Shown piece after piece: positions 8,884 to 16,548 of a DNA stretch of 63,852 nt. This stretch comes from Microtetraspora glauca (lineage in GTDB: Bacteria > Actinomycetota > Actinomycetes > Streptomycetales > Streptomycetaceae). The translations under genes and the position numbers were made by a program. Under the pieces are notes generated by a model that saw nothing but the letters and a program-made list of their open reading frames with translations, was not told the origin of the DNA and made no database searches. The stretch's first letter is position 1; every line of letters starts with the position of its first letter. The stretch covers positions 1-63,852 of the forward strand of contig JOFO01000039.1 of assembly GCA_000721275.1 (NCBI GenBank), in the 5' to 3' direction.

Positions 8884-8900
8884 GCCGCGTTCTAGGCCGC
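8877..8900. repeat. 12-bp tandem duplication holding both convergent stop codons
   Basis: GTTCTAGGCCGC occurs twice without change (8877-8888, 8889-8900). Copy 1 contains the ogt stop TAG (8881-8883). Copy 2 contains the sirtuin stop (CTA, 8892-8894). The layout repeats that at 1581-1640. Confidence 0.95.
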
Positions 8901-9638
8901 CGGGCGGGGGCGCGCCGCGCTCTGGGCCAGCCGCTCCAGCAGCGCCGGGAGGGCGGTGCCGATCGGTTCGCGCACGATCTCGGCGGCGAGCGGGTCGTAC
9001 GGGGTCGGCTCGGCGTTCACGACGATCAGCCGGGCCCCGTGCTCGGCCGCCGTCCCGGCCAGCGAGGCCGCCGGCTGCACCCGGAGGCTCGTCCCGACCG
9101 CGATGAACACCTCGGCGGCCTCGGCCACCGCCCTCGCGTTCCCCAGCACCACCGGGTCGAGCCGCTGCCCGAACATCACGGTCGCCGGCTTCAGGATCCC
9201 GCCGCAGGCCCGGCACGCCGGATCGGGGTCGCCGGCCTCCAGCCGCTCCAGCGCCTCCGCCATCGGCGAGCGCGCGTGGCACGCCGTGCACACCACCGAC
9301 CGGGCGGTGCCGTGCAGTTCGAACACCTTCCGCTCGGGCACCCCGGCCGCCTGGTGCAGCCCGTCGACGTTCTGCGTGATCACCCGCAGCGCGTGACCGG
9401 TCCGCTCGAACGCGGCGACCGCCCGGTGCGCCGCGTTCGGCTCCGCCGTCAGCAGGGACGTGTCCCTGCGCATCAGCCACGACCGGCGGCGGACCTCGGG
9501 GTCCGCCATGTACGGCCCGTAGGTGACCAGCCGTTCGGCGTCCGGGTCCCGCCGCCACAGCCCGTTCGGCCCCCGGTAGTCCGGGATGCCCGAGTCGGTG
9601 GAGATGCCGGCACCGCTGAGGATCGCGACCATCGTCAT
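8892..9638 (-). CDS. cobB: Sir2-family NAD-dependent protein deacylase
   Basis: Protein of 248 residues that removes acyl groups from lysines using NAD and makes nicotinamide and O-acyl-ADP-ribose. The NAD pocket GAGISTDSGIPDYRG (residues 9-23), the catalytic TQNVDGLHQAAG (His) and two zinc Cys pairs (CTACHA, CRACGG) are complete. GTSLRVQPAA and VNAEPTPYD match the C-terminal Rossmann part. The start ATG 9638 lies 6 bases after a TACCCT box on the minus strand; the longer open frame upstream is not coding-like. It is divergent from the VapB-like gene. From memory this corresponds to CobB2 of S. coelicolor. Confidence 0.92.
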   Translation of the reverse strand: MTMVAILSGAGISTDSGIPDYRGPNGLWRRDPDAERLVTYGPYMADPEVRRRSWLMRRDTSLLTAEPNAAHRAVAAFERTGHALRVITQNVDGLHQAAGVPERKVFELHGTARSVVCTACHARSPMAEALERLEAGDPDPACRACGGILKPATVMFGQRLDPVVLGNARAVAEAAEVFIAVGTSLRVQPAASLAGTAAEHGARLIVVNAEPTPYDPLAAEIVREPIGTALPALLERLAQSAARPRPAA

Positions 9639-9644
9639 GGCGGG

Positions 9645-9650
9645 AGGGTA
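9645..9650 (-). promoter_or_regulatory. Leaderless -10 box of the sirtuin gene
   Basis: On the minus strand TACCCT is followed by six bases and then the ATG at 9638. Confidence 0.5.
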
Positions 9651-9689
9651 GGCGCCCCCGACCGGCTCCCGCGAACGGTTTCCCGGTGC

Positions 9690-9695
9690 TAGGTT
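9690..9695 (+). promoter_or_regulatory. Leaderless -10 box of the VapB-like gene
   Basis: TAGGTT, six bases (CCGTCC), then ATG 9702. It is divergent from the sirtuin box 40 bases away. Confidence 0.5.
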
Positions 9696-9701
9696 CCGTC
9701 C

Positions 9702-9905
9702 ATGGCCAAGGTGAACATCGCGCTCGACGCCGAACTCGTCGTGGAAGTCATGGTCCTGGCGGGCGTCGGCAGCCCGCAGGACGCGGTGGAGGCCGTCGTC
9801 CGCGACTACATCGCGCGCGGCCACCGCACCGAGGCCCGCACCGCCACCCGCGACGAGGCGAACCGCACCGGCGAGATGCTGCCGCCCGAGCCCCCGCAGG
9901 GCTGA
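9702..9905 (+). CDS. VapB-like ribbon-helix-helix antitoxin family protein (DUF2191-like)
   Basis: Protein of 67 residues. MAKVNIALDAELVVEVMVLAGVGSPQDAVEAVVRDYI is the strand-helix-helix pattern of small VapB-type DNA-binding antitoxins. No PIN-domain toxin follows: the next frame encodes a membrane peptide. This copy is therefore an orphan and may serve as a stand-alone regulator. The message appears leaderless. Confidence 0.7.
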   Translation: MAKVNIALDAELVVEVMVLAGVGSPQDAVEAVVRDYIARGHRTEARTATRDEANRTGEMLPPEPPQG

Positions 9906-9909
9906 CGGC

Positions 9910-10083
9910 GTGGGCGAGGACGCCGACCGGCGTGCCCGGCTCGTCCTGGGCGGCTGCTTCGGCGTGCTGATCGCCGGGATCCTGCTGGCCGTCGTCGCGA
10001 TGCTGCTGATGTCCCTGGCGATCACCCGCTTCTACGGCGGGGGAGAGGACCCCGCAGGACCCGCCCCGACAGCTTCTCCCTGA
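9910..10083 (+). CDS. Small single-pass membrane protein (57 aa)
   Basis: GTG 9910 begins a 57-residue frame four bases after the stop of the VapB-like gene. About ten charged residues (VGEDADRRARL) precede a hydrophobic stretch of roughly 27 residues (VLGGCFGVLIAGILLAVVAMLLMSLAI) and a short Gly/Pro-rich tail. The single membrane segment, the tight spacing and GC-rich third codon positions support a real gene. No family recognised. The TGA stop lies in one arm of a 17-bp inverted repeat that also holds the stop of the convergent NUDIX gene. Confidence 0.6.
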   Translation: MGEDADRRARLVLGGCFGVLIAGILLAVVAMLLMSLAITRFYGGGEDPAGPAPTASP

Positions 10084-10095
10084 CGTTCCGTCAGG
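10079..10095. terminator. Inverted repeat joining two convergent stop codons
   Basis: CCTGACG-TTC-CGTCAGG. The left arm holds the TGA of the membrane protein (10081-10083); the right arm holds the stop of the NUDIX gene (TCA, 10091-10093). It could act as a short bidirectional hairpin. Confidence 0.55.
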
Positions 10096-10585
10096 AGCCC
10101 ACCGGCAGGCCGTTCTCCAGCTCCGCCGTTCCCCTCCCGTCCGCCAGCACGTCCAGCGCGGCCAGCACCCGCAGACCCAGGCTGCCCGGCAGGTGCGCCG
10201 TCACCTCGGAGCGCTCGATCAGCTTCCAGGACACCAACTCGCCCTCCTGGAGCCGGATCTGCCCGAACCGCTCCTCGGACAGCACCCCGCCGTCGTACAC
10301 GTACGCCACGATCGGCGGCCGGACCGCGCTCTGCGCCCAGTCCACCGCCAGCAGCCGCCCCGGCGGCACGTCGAGCCCGATCTCCTCGGCGGCCTCGCGG
10401 CGGGCCGCCTGCCGGGGCGTCTCGCCGGTGCCGGACTCGACCGTCCCGCCCGGCAGCGCCCAGCCCTCGCGGTAGTCCGGCTCCACGACGAGGACCCGGC
10501 CCCGGTCGTCCCGGAAGAGCACGGCCGCCGCGGCGAGGACACGCGGCAGACCGGCGATGTAGGTGGCGTAGTCGGTGACCGTCAC
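10091..10585 (-). CDS. NUDIX hydrolase
   Basis: Protein of 164 residues that hydrolyses a nucleoside diphosphate linked to some moiety; the substrate is unknown. The Nudix box GGTVESGTGETPRQAARREAAEEIGL lies near residue 45-70; its GGxxExGE part carries two extra residues (S-G-T-G), but the catalytic REAAEE core is intact. The GTG start at 10585 is supported by TACGCT six bases upstream, which suggests a leaderless message; the longer open frame has no such support. Confidence 0.85.
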   Translation of the reverse strand: MTVTDYATYIAGLPRVLAAAAVLFRDDRGRVLVVEPDYREGWALPGGTVESGTGETPRQAARREAAEEIGLDVPPGRLLAVDWAQSAVRPPIVAYVYDGGVLSEERFGQIRLQEGELVSWKLIERSEVTAHLPGSLGLRVLAALDVLADGRGTAELENGLPVGS

Positions 10586-10591
10586 GTGGCC

Positions 10592-10597
10592 AGCGTA
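10592..10597 (-). promoter_or_regulatory. Leaderless -10 box of the NUDIX gene
   Basis: Minus-strand TACGCT, six bases, then GTG 10585. Confidence 0.5.
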
Positions 10598-10652
10598 GCC
10601 AGCCGGGGCCCGGGCGGCGGATGGTCCGCCGTTCGCGGCGGGGGAGCGGGCG

Positions 10653-12359
10653 TCACGCACCGCCCTCGCGGGGCGGCTCGCCGCCCTCCGCGTCGGCGCG
10701 GGAGCGGGCCGCGCGGCGCAGCCGGTGGTGGCGGGCGCCGCCCTGCTCGGTCATCGCCTCGCCGACCAGCGTCCGCACCGCGTCCCGCAGCCCGTGCAGG
10801 GCGTGGTGGCGGGCCGGGCCGGCGCCGGGGTCCTCCCGCAGCTCCCGCACCAGCGCCCAGCAGAGCACCAGCATGACCACCACGAACGGCAGCGCCACCA
10901 GGATCGTCGCCGTCTGCAGCGAGTTCAGGCCGCCCGCCACGAGCAGCACCGCCGCCACGGCCGCCATCAGCACGCCCCAGGTCACCACCAGCCACGTCGG
11001 CGGGTGCAGCGAGCCCCGGCTGGTCAGCGAGCCCATGACGAGCGAGGCCGAGTCGGCGCTGGTCACGAAGTACGTCATCACCAGCAGCATCGCGACGACG
11101 GAGGTGATCGTGCCGAGCGGCAGCGCCTCCAGCATCGCGAACAGCGACGCCTCCGCGCCGTCCTTCACCGCCGTCGCCAGATCGGCCTCGCCGGTGGACT
11201 CCAGCCGGATCGCGGTGCCGCCCATCACGCAGAACCAGACGACCGTCGCGCCCGACGGCACGAGCAGCACGCCCACCAGGAACTCGCGGATCGTCCGGCC
11301 GCGCGAGATCCGGGCGATGAAGGTGCCGACGAACGGCGCCCAGGACAGCCACCACGCCCAGTAGAAGATCGTCCAGGCGCCCAGCCAGTCGCGGTCGGTG
11401 AAGGCGCCGGTGCGGCTCGCCATCGGCAGCAGCTGGTGCAGGTAGCCGCCGACCGACGCCGGGATGGTGTCCAGGACGTAGACGGTCGGGCCGAGCAGGA
11501 AGACGAACAGCGCCAGGCAGGCGGCGAGCACGATGTTCAGCGTCGACAGCCACTTCACGCCCTTGTGGAGGCCCGAGAACGCCGACAGGACGAACGCCGC
11601 CGACAGCGAGGCGATGATGATCAGCTCGGTGGCCGTCGAGTCCTCGACGCCCATCGTGAGGTTCAGCCCCTCGGCGACCTGGAGCGCGCCGAGGCCGAGG
11701 CTGGTCGCCGTGCCGAAGACGGTCGCGAAGACGGCGAGCAGGTCGATCGCCCTGCCCTGCCACGACGCGGCCCGCCGCTCGCCCAGCAGCGGGACGAAGG
11801 CGCTGCTCAGCCGGTTGCCGCGGCCCTTGCGGAAGCCCGCGTACGCCAGCGCGAGGCCGGCGATGCCGTAGATCGCCCACGGGGTCAGCGTCCAGTGGAA
11901 GAAGGAGTACTCCATCGCCGTCCGCGCCGCGCCGCCGGTGCCCGCGGGGACGCCGCTGTCCGGCGGCGGGCTCAGGAAGTGCTGGAGCGGTTCGCCGACG
12001 CCGTAGAACATCAGGCCGATGCCCATGCCGGCGCTGAACATCATCGCGATCCACGCCAGGTTCGTGAACTCCGGCTCCGAGTCGTCCGCGCCCAGCCGGA
12101 TCCGGCCGAACCGGCTCAGCGCCAGCACCACGCACAGCACCAGGAAGGCGTCCGCGGCGACCACGAACAGCCACGCGAAGTTGTCCAGGACCCAGGAGAG
12201 GGCGGCGGAGGAGGCGCTGTCGAAGGAGTCCTTGCCGAGCGCCGCCCATCCGACGACGCCGACGACGGCGGCCACACCGATCCCGATGACCTGCGCGTCG
12301 GGGCTGTGCCGTTCCGGTACGTGACCGGGGGACGGCCGCTCGTTCATATCCGTGCTCAT
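10653..12359 (-). CDS. BCCT-family (betaine/carnitine/choline) transporter
   Basis: Protein of 568 residues with about 12 membrane helices, the usual size. It imports quaternary ammonium osmolytes or precursors with Na+ or H+. The family's glycine-rich stretch GMGIGLMFYGVGEP and the substrate-site tryptophans (WTIFYWAWWLSWAPFVGTFIARISRGRTIREF, about residues 325-355) are clear. A charged cytoplasmic tail of ~60 residues (RELREDPGAGPARHH... EGGEPPREGGA) follows the last helix and may sense osmotic state as in BetP. The ATG 12359 has a CATAGT box 8 bases upstream. It is divergent from glycerate kinase. Confidence 0.9.
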   Translation of the reverse strand: MSTDMNERPSPGHVPERHSPDAQVIGIGVAAVVGVVGWAALGKDSFDSASSAALSWVLDNFAWLFVVAADAFLVLCVVLALSRFGRIRLGADDSEPEFTNLAWIAMMFSAGMGIGLMFYGVGEPLQHFLSPPPDSGVPAGTGGAARTAMEYSFFHWTLTPWAIYGIAGLALAYAGFRKGRGNRLSSAFVPLLGERRAASWQGRAIDLLAVFATVFGTATSLGLGALQVAEGLNLTMGVEDSTATELIIIASLSAAFVLSAFSGLHKGVKWLSTLNIVLAACLALFVFLLGPTVYVLDTIPASVGGYLHQLLPMASRTGAFTDRDWLGAWTIFYWAWWLSWAPFVGTFIARISRGRTIREFLVGVLLVPSGATVVWFCVMGGTAIRLESTGEADLATAVKDGAEASLFAMLEALPLGTITSVVAMLLVMTYFVTSADSASLVMGSLTSRGSLHPPTWLVVTWGVLMAAVAAVLLVAGGLNSLQTATILVALPFVVVMLVLCWALVRELREDPGAGPARHHALHGLRDAVRTLVGEAMTEQGGARHHRLRRAARSRADAEGGEPPREGGA

Positions 12360-12471
12360 GTGAGCCCACTATGGTCGGACATGTGTGGTTATCCGGGGGT
12401 GGCACGCCGTCTGCCCGTCCGGATAGGGTCGGCCCTGGCGCGACTGCCTGTTCGAAAGCAAGGGATGCAAG

Positions 12472-13623
12472 GTGACGGACGGAGCAGCAACTCAGGTCGC
12501 ACACGTGCTGGTGGCGGCCGACAAGTTCAAGGGCTCGCTCACGGCCGTACAGGTCGCGGAGCGGGTCACCGCGGGGCTCCGGAAGGTCGTCCCCGGCCTC
12601 TCGGTCGAGGCCCTGCCCGTCGCCGACGGCGGCGACGGCACGGTCGCGGCGGCCGTCGCGGCCGGGTTCGAACGGCGCGAGGTACGGGTCACGGGACCGG
12701 TCGGCGACCCCGTCACCGCCGCGTTCGCCCTGCGCGGCACCACCGCGGTCGTCGAGATGGCGGAGGCGTCCGGACTCCAGCTCCTCCCCGCCGGGACGTT
12801 CGCCCCGCTGACCGCCACCACGTACGGCTCCGGCGAGCTGCTGCGGGCCGCGCTCGACGCGGGCGCCACCACGATCGTCTTCGGCGTCGGCGGCAGCGCC
12901 ACCACCGACGGCGGCGCCGGCATGCTCGCCGCGCTCGGCGCCCGCTTCCTCGACGCGGCCGGCGAGCCGGTCGGCCCCGGCGGCGCGGCCCTCGCCGACC
13001 TCGCCTCCGCCGACCTGACCGCCCTCGACCCGCGCTTCGACGGCGTCGAGTTCATTCTCGCCAGCGACGTCGACAACCCGCTGACCGGCCCCAAGGGCGC
13101 GCCCGCCGTCTACGGCCCGCAGAAGGGCGCCACGCCCGAGGACGTCGAGACCCTGGACGCGGCCCTCGCGCACTACGCGCGGGTCCTGGAGCAGGCGATC
13201 GGCCCGAAGGCCGCCGAGCTCGCCGCCTCCCCGGGCGCCGGCGGCGCCGGCGGCATCGGCTACGGCGCGCTGCTCCTCGGCGCGAGCTTCCGCCCCGGCA
13301 TCGAGCTGATGCTGGAGGTCCTCGGCTTCGCCCCCGCGCTGGAGCGCGCGACCCTCGTCATCACCGGCGAGGGCTCCCTCGACGCGCAGACCCTCCACGG
13401 CAAGGCCCCTGCGGGCGTCGCCGCGGCGGCCCGCGCGGCCGGCAAGGAGGTCGTCGCCGTCTGCGGCCGCCTCGCCCTCCCGCCGGAGACCCTCGGCGCG
13501 GCCGGCATCCGCCGCGCGTACCCCCTCTCCGCCCTGGAACCGGACCCGGCCAAGTCCATCCCGAACGCCGGCCCCCTCCTGGAGGAGGTCGCCTCCCACA
13601 TCGCCCGCGACTTCCTGGCGTAG
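12472..13623 (+). CDS. Glycerate kinase
   Basis: Protein of 383 residues of the GarK/GlxK-type glycerate kinase family, phosphorylating glycerate with ATP to feed glycolysis. Family marks are the N-terminal VAADKFKGSLTAVQVAERV, LPVADGGDGTV, FGVGGSATTDGGAGMLAALGARF (residues ~140-165) and GAGGAGGIGYGALLLGA. Length is typical. GTG 12472 starts just ahead of the conserved ADKFKG segment; a TAGGGT-like box lies about 45 bases upstream. A hairpin follows the stop. Confidence 0.9.
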   Translation: MTDGAATQVAHVLVAADKFKGSLTAVQVAERVTAGLRKVVPGLSVEALPVADGGDGTVAAAVAAGFERREVRVTGPVGDPVTAAFALRGTTAVVEMAEASGLQLLPAGTFAPLTATTYGSGELLRAALDAGATTIVFGVGGSATTDGGAGMLAALGARFLDAAGEPVGPGGAALADLASADLTALDPRFDGVEFILASDVDNPLTGPKGAPAVYGPQKGATPEDVETLDAALAHYARVLEQAIGPKAAELAASPGAGGAGGIGYGALLLGASFRPGIELMLEVLGFAPALERATLVITGEGSLDAQTLHGKAPAGVAAAARAAGKEVVAVCGRLALPPETLGAAGIRRAYPLSALEPDPAKSIPNAGPLLEEVASHIARDFLA

Positions 13624-13629
13624 CGGCCC

Positions 13630-13657
13630 GGGCCGGGCGTCCCGTGACGTCCGGCCC
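13630..13657. terminator. Bidirectional hairpin between glycerate kinase and a membrane protein gene
   Basis: GGGCCGGGCGTC (13630-13641), 4-base loop, GACGTCCGGCCC (13646-13657): 12-bp stem with one mismatch. It lies between the convergent stops at 13623 and 13663. Confidence 0.55.
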
Positions 13658-13662
13658 GCCCG

Positions 13663-14265
13663 TCAGCCCGCGTCGACCGTCCGGTCCGGCGCGCCGGTCG
13701 ACGGATCCAGCGTGATCCGCGTCGTACCGTCGCCGCCGGTGACCAGGAGGGCGTCCGGGCCGTCCCAGGCGACCGCGACGAAGCCCGACCGCTCGCCGTA
13801 CGTGGCCACCGGATGGCTCCGGGCGGTCAGACCCGAGCCGGAGACCACCGTCACCCGCCACAGCGGGTCGATCAGCGCGGCACCCGTGTCCACGGTGACG
13901 TACCGCTCCGCACCGCCCGGCGCGGCCCAGCGCTCCGACTCCTCCCAGCCGGGGGAGAGGAAGCCGCCGAGGACCAGCCGCAGGAACACCAGCAGCACGG
14001 CCGCCGCCGCGCACAGGGCGACCAGCCCCTCACGCGCCCACCCCCGCGGTCCCGCCAGCCGGACGCCCACCGCGCACAGCACCGCCATGGCGAGCCAGTA
14101 CGGCCACGGGGCCCCGAACACGGCCAGCAGCACCACCAGCCGCGTCGACTCCGCCACCAGCGCCCCCAGCACCTGCACCACCGGAGCCAGCAGCCCCACG
14201 GCGATCAGCACCTTCCCCGGAGCCGTCCACCGTTGCGTCGTACGCGCGTTCGTCCTCATGATCAC
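13663..14265 (-). CDS. Putative membrane protein of unknown function
   Basis: Protein of 200 residues. Three hydrophobic segments (about residues 18-40, 42-66 and 76-103) are followed by an ~95-residue extracellular or periplasmic part (RYVTVDTGAALIDPLWRVTVVSGSGLTARSHPVATYGERSGFVAVAWDGPDALLVTGGDG) with a beta-strand pattern. I do not recognise a family. GTG 14265 and ATG 14259 are both possible starts (MIMRT). It sits between glycerate kinase and the PucR regulator gene, on the same strand as the latter and 24 bases downstream of its stop. Confidence 0.65.
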   Translation of the reverse strand: MIMRTNARTTQRWTAPGKVLIAVGLLAPVVQVLGALVAESTRLVVLLAVFGAPWPYWLAMAVLCAVGVRLAGPRGWAREGLVALCAAAAVLLVFLRLVLGGFLSPGWEESERWAAPGGAERYVTVDTGAALIDPLWRVTVVSGSGLTARSHPVATYGERSGFVAVAWDGPDALLVTGGDGTTRITLDPSTGAPDRTVDAG

Positions 14266-14289
14266 GGGGGGAATCCTGCCAGGCGGCCG

Positions 14290-15489
14290 TCACCCCTGCG
14301 CAGTCAGCCGGAACGCGTCCAGGGCCAGTGTCATCTCCGTGAGGTCCCGTGGCCGGGACAGGGAGCGGGACGTCAGCTGTTCCAGGCGGCGGAGGCGGTT
14401 GAAGACCGTGTTGCGGTGGCAGTAGAGGCGGCCCGCCGCGCGGCCCGCGGAGCCCTCGCAGTCGAGCCACGCGTCCAGGGTCTCCAGGAGGACCGCGCGG
14501 TCGGCCGGGTCCAGTTCGAGGAGGCCGCCGAGGACGTCCGTCACGAGGAGTTCCGCCAGGTCCGGGCGGCCGACGAGCAGCGCGCCGGCGATGCGGCGGT
14601 CCAGCCGGACGACCTGCCGGCTGCCCGACGGGCAGGTGCGGAGGGCCAGTTCGGCCAGGTGCCGGGCGCGGCCCAGCTCGGTGAGGCCCGTGACGACGGG
14701 ACTGATGCCGCCCGGGCCGGGCGCCCGCCCGTCGAGGAGCTCCGCCAGCGCGTCTAGGTCCGTGCCGCCGGCCAGCGCCACCACCCCGATCTCGCAGTCG
14801 GCCCGCATCCGCCACAGGAACCGCAGGCCCTCCGCCCGCACCTGCCGGTGGAACGGCTCCCGCTCCTCCCGGCGGTCCGGCCGCAGCACCACGACCGCGT
14901 ACCGCCCCTGCTCCGGCAGGTCCAGCCCCGCCGCCGCCCGCGCCACCATCTCCGGCGACCGCTCGCCCTGGAGCAGGGCGTCCAGCAGCGCCTGGAGCTG
15001 TTCGTCCGTGCGGCGCCGCAGCTCCGCCTCGGTCGCCCGGTACGCCTCCGACGCGCGGTCCGCCTGCGCGTCCACCGCCGACCAGACCGTCGTCGCCGAC
15101 TGCATCAGCGACGCGATCCGCTCCGCGTCCGGACCCGCGCCCTCGATCAGCGCCTCCCACACGAGATGCCCGGCGTGCCGGTACGCGTGCACCACCAGCT
15201 CCAGCGGCATGCCCTGCTCGGCCCGCCGGCGGCCCAGCAGCTCCGCGTGCTCCAGGTCCCGCCGGGGCGAGTGCCGGGGCGCCGAGATCATCTCGATCCC
15301 GATCCGCATCGCCTCCTGCGCCTCCTGCCAGTGCTGGTCGTACGGCACGATCCGCCCGTAGGCGGGCTCGTACGCGTGCAGCTCCGCCAGGTGCTCGTCC
15401 ACCAGCTCCGGCACCCGCTCCAGAAGGTCCGTGCACGCGCGGGCGAGCACCTTCCAGTCGTCACCGGTCCGTCGTCTGCGCCGTCCCAT
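14290..15489 (-). CDS. PucR-family (CdaR-like) transcriptional regulator
   Basis: Protein of 399 residues. The C-terminal PucR helix-turn-helix (SAGRAAGRLYCHRNTVFNRLRRLEQLTSRSL, residues ~345-380) is clear, preceded by a GGDEF-like/CdaR middle domain and an N-terminal helical sensor region. ATG 15489 has GATGCT six bases upstream; the much longer open frame beyond it is antisense to the transporter gene and not coding. It is divergent from the liv-type operon, and a palindrome (15533-15552) lies between them, so it most likely controls that importer. PucR-type proteins often regulate purine or nitrogen-source use. Confidence 0.87.
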   Translation of the reverse strand: MGRRRRRTGDDWKVLARACTDLLERVPELVDEHLAELHAYEPAYGRIVPYDQHWQEAQEAMRIGIEMISAPRHSPRRDLEHAELLGRRRAEQGMPLELVVHAYRHAGHLVWEALIEGAGPDAERIASLMQSATTVWSAVDAQADRASEAYRATEAELRRRTDEQLQALLDALLQGERSPEMVARAAAGLDLPEQGRYAVVVLRPDRREEREPFHRQVRAEGLRFLWRMRADCEIGVVALAGGTDLDALAELLDGRAPGPGGISPVVTGLTELGRARHLAELALRTCPSGSRQVVRLDRRIAGALLVGRPDLAELLVTDVLGGLLELDPADRAVLLETLDAWLDCEGSAGRAAGRLYCHRNTVFNRLRRLEQLTSRSLSRPRDLTEMTLALDAFRLTAQG

Positions 15490-15532
15490 GCCGGGAGCAT
15501 CCACCGCACCGCGCCCCCACGGCAACGCCCTG

Positions 15533-15552
15533 ACGCGCACCGTTGTGCGCGT
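15533..15552. promoter_or_regulatory. Palindrome in the pucR-type/liv divergent promoter region
   Basis: ACGCGCAC-CGTT-GTGCGCGT: perfect 8-bp arms. It lies 44 bases upstream of the regulator start and about 150 bases upstream of the transporter start. Candidate operator of the PucR-family protein. Confidence 0.5.
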
Positions 15553-15699
15553 GCACAGCGCCCCCGCGGCCCCGCTGGTCACCGGCAGCGTTTCTCCCGC
15601 CGGGCGTGGACGGGCGGTCCGGCGCGGTGCTGGGGTGAGCGCCACCGAACGGCCGAGTAGCACGCACGAGTAACAACGGCGGCCGGGGAAAGGGGAGTC

Positions 15700-16548
15700 A
15701 TGGGAGGTACCGCACCCGCCCTGGCGGTGACGGACCTGACGGCGGGATACGGACCGGTGCACGCGCTCAGGCGCGTGTCGCTGACCGTGCCCGCGGGCGC
15801 CGTCGTCACCGTCCTGGGCGGCAACGGCGCCGGCAAGTCCACACTGCTGCGGGCGGTCTCGCGCACCCTGCGGTTCCACGGCGGTGCCGTGGTCTCCGGC
15901 ACGGTCGCCGCGGCCGGCCGGCCGCTCGACGGGCTGCCGCCCGACCGGGTCGTCGCCGCCGGCGTCTGCCAGGTCCCCGAGGGCCGGCAGGTCTTCGCCC
16001 GCATGACGGTCGAGGACAACCTGCGGGCCGGCGGACTCGCCCGGCGCGGCGACCGCGCCGCGAAGGCCACCGCCCTGCGCCGGGTCCACGAACTGTTCCC
16101 CGTCCTCGCCGAACGCGCCCGGCAGCCCGCCGGACTGCTCTCCGGCGGCGAACAGCAGATGCTCGCCGTCGGCCGCGCCCTGATGGCCGCCCCCGAACTG
16201 CTCCTCCTGGACGAGCCGTCGCTCGGCCTCGCCCCGCTGATGGCGGCCCGGATCGCGGACGCCGTCCGGGAGATCAACGCCCAGGGCACGGCGGTGCTGC
16301 TCGTCGAACAGAACGCGGCGCTCGCCCTGAAGCTCGCCTCGCACGCGTACGTCCTGGAGGTCGGCGAGGTCACCCTCTCCGGCCCGGCGGCCGAACTCGC
16401 CGCCTCCGACGAGGTCCGCCGCCGCTACCTGGGTGTCGTCGACGCCGACGCGGCGGAGGACGCCGCCCGCGCCCGCGCCGCCCACCCCGTCCTGTCCCGC
16501 TGGGACGCACCACCCCGCGGCCCCCGCCGCAAGGAGACCCCTCGATGA
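15700..16548 (+). CDS. livF: Branched-chain amino acid-type ABC transporter ATPase (LivF-like)
   Basis: Protein of 282 residues. Walker A is GGNGAGKST (residue ~40), the signature is LLSGGEQQML, Walker B is LLLLDEPSLGLAP, and the switch region is VLLVEQN. The short Q-loop to signature spacing and VPEGRQVFARMTVEDNL are typical of LivF rather than LivG. A 40-residue Ala/Arg/Pro-rich tail exceeds the usual length. Its stop overlaps the next start (ATGA). It is the first gene of a five-gene operon with both ATPases placed before the permeases and the binding protein last. Confidence 0.9.
   Translation: MGGTAPALAVTDLTAGYGPVHALRRVSLTVPAGAVVTVLGGNGAGKSTLLRAVSRTLRFHGGAVVSGTVAAAGRPLDGLPPDRVVAAGVCQVPEGRQVFARMTVEDNLRAGGLARRGDRAAKATALRRVHELFPVLAERARQPAGLLSGGEQQMLAVGRALMAAPELLLLDEPSLGLAPLMAARIADAVREINAQGTAVLLVEQNAALALKLASHAYVLEVGEVTLSGPAAELAASDEVRRRYLGVVDADAAEDAARARAAHPVLSRWDAPPRGPRRKETPR

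Noticed and set aside
9702..10083. A complete VapBC toxin-antitoxin pair
   Set aside because: The second gene encodes a 57-residue membrane peptide, not a PIN-domain ribonuclease.
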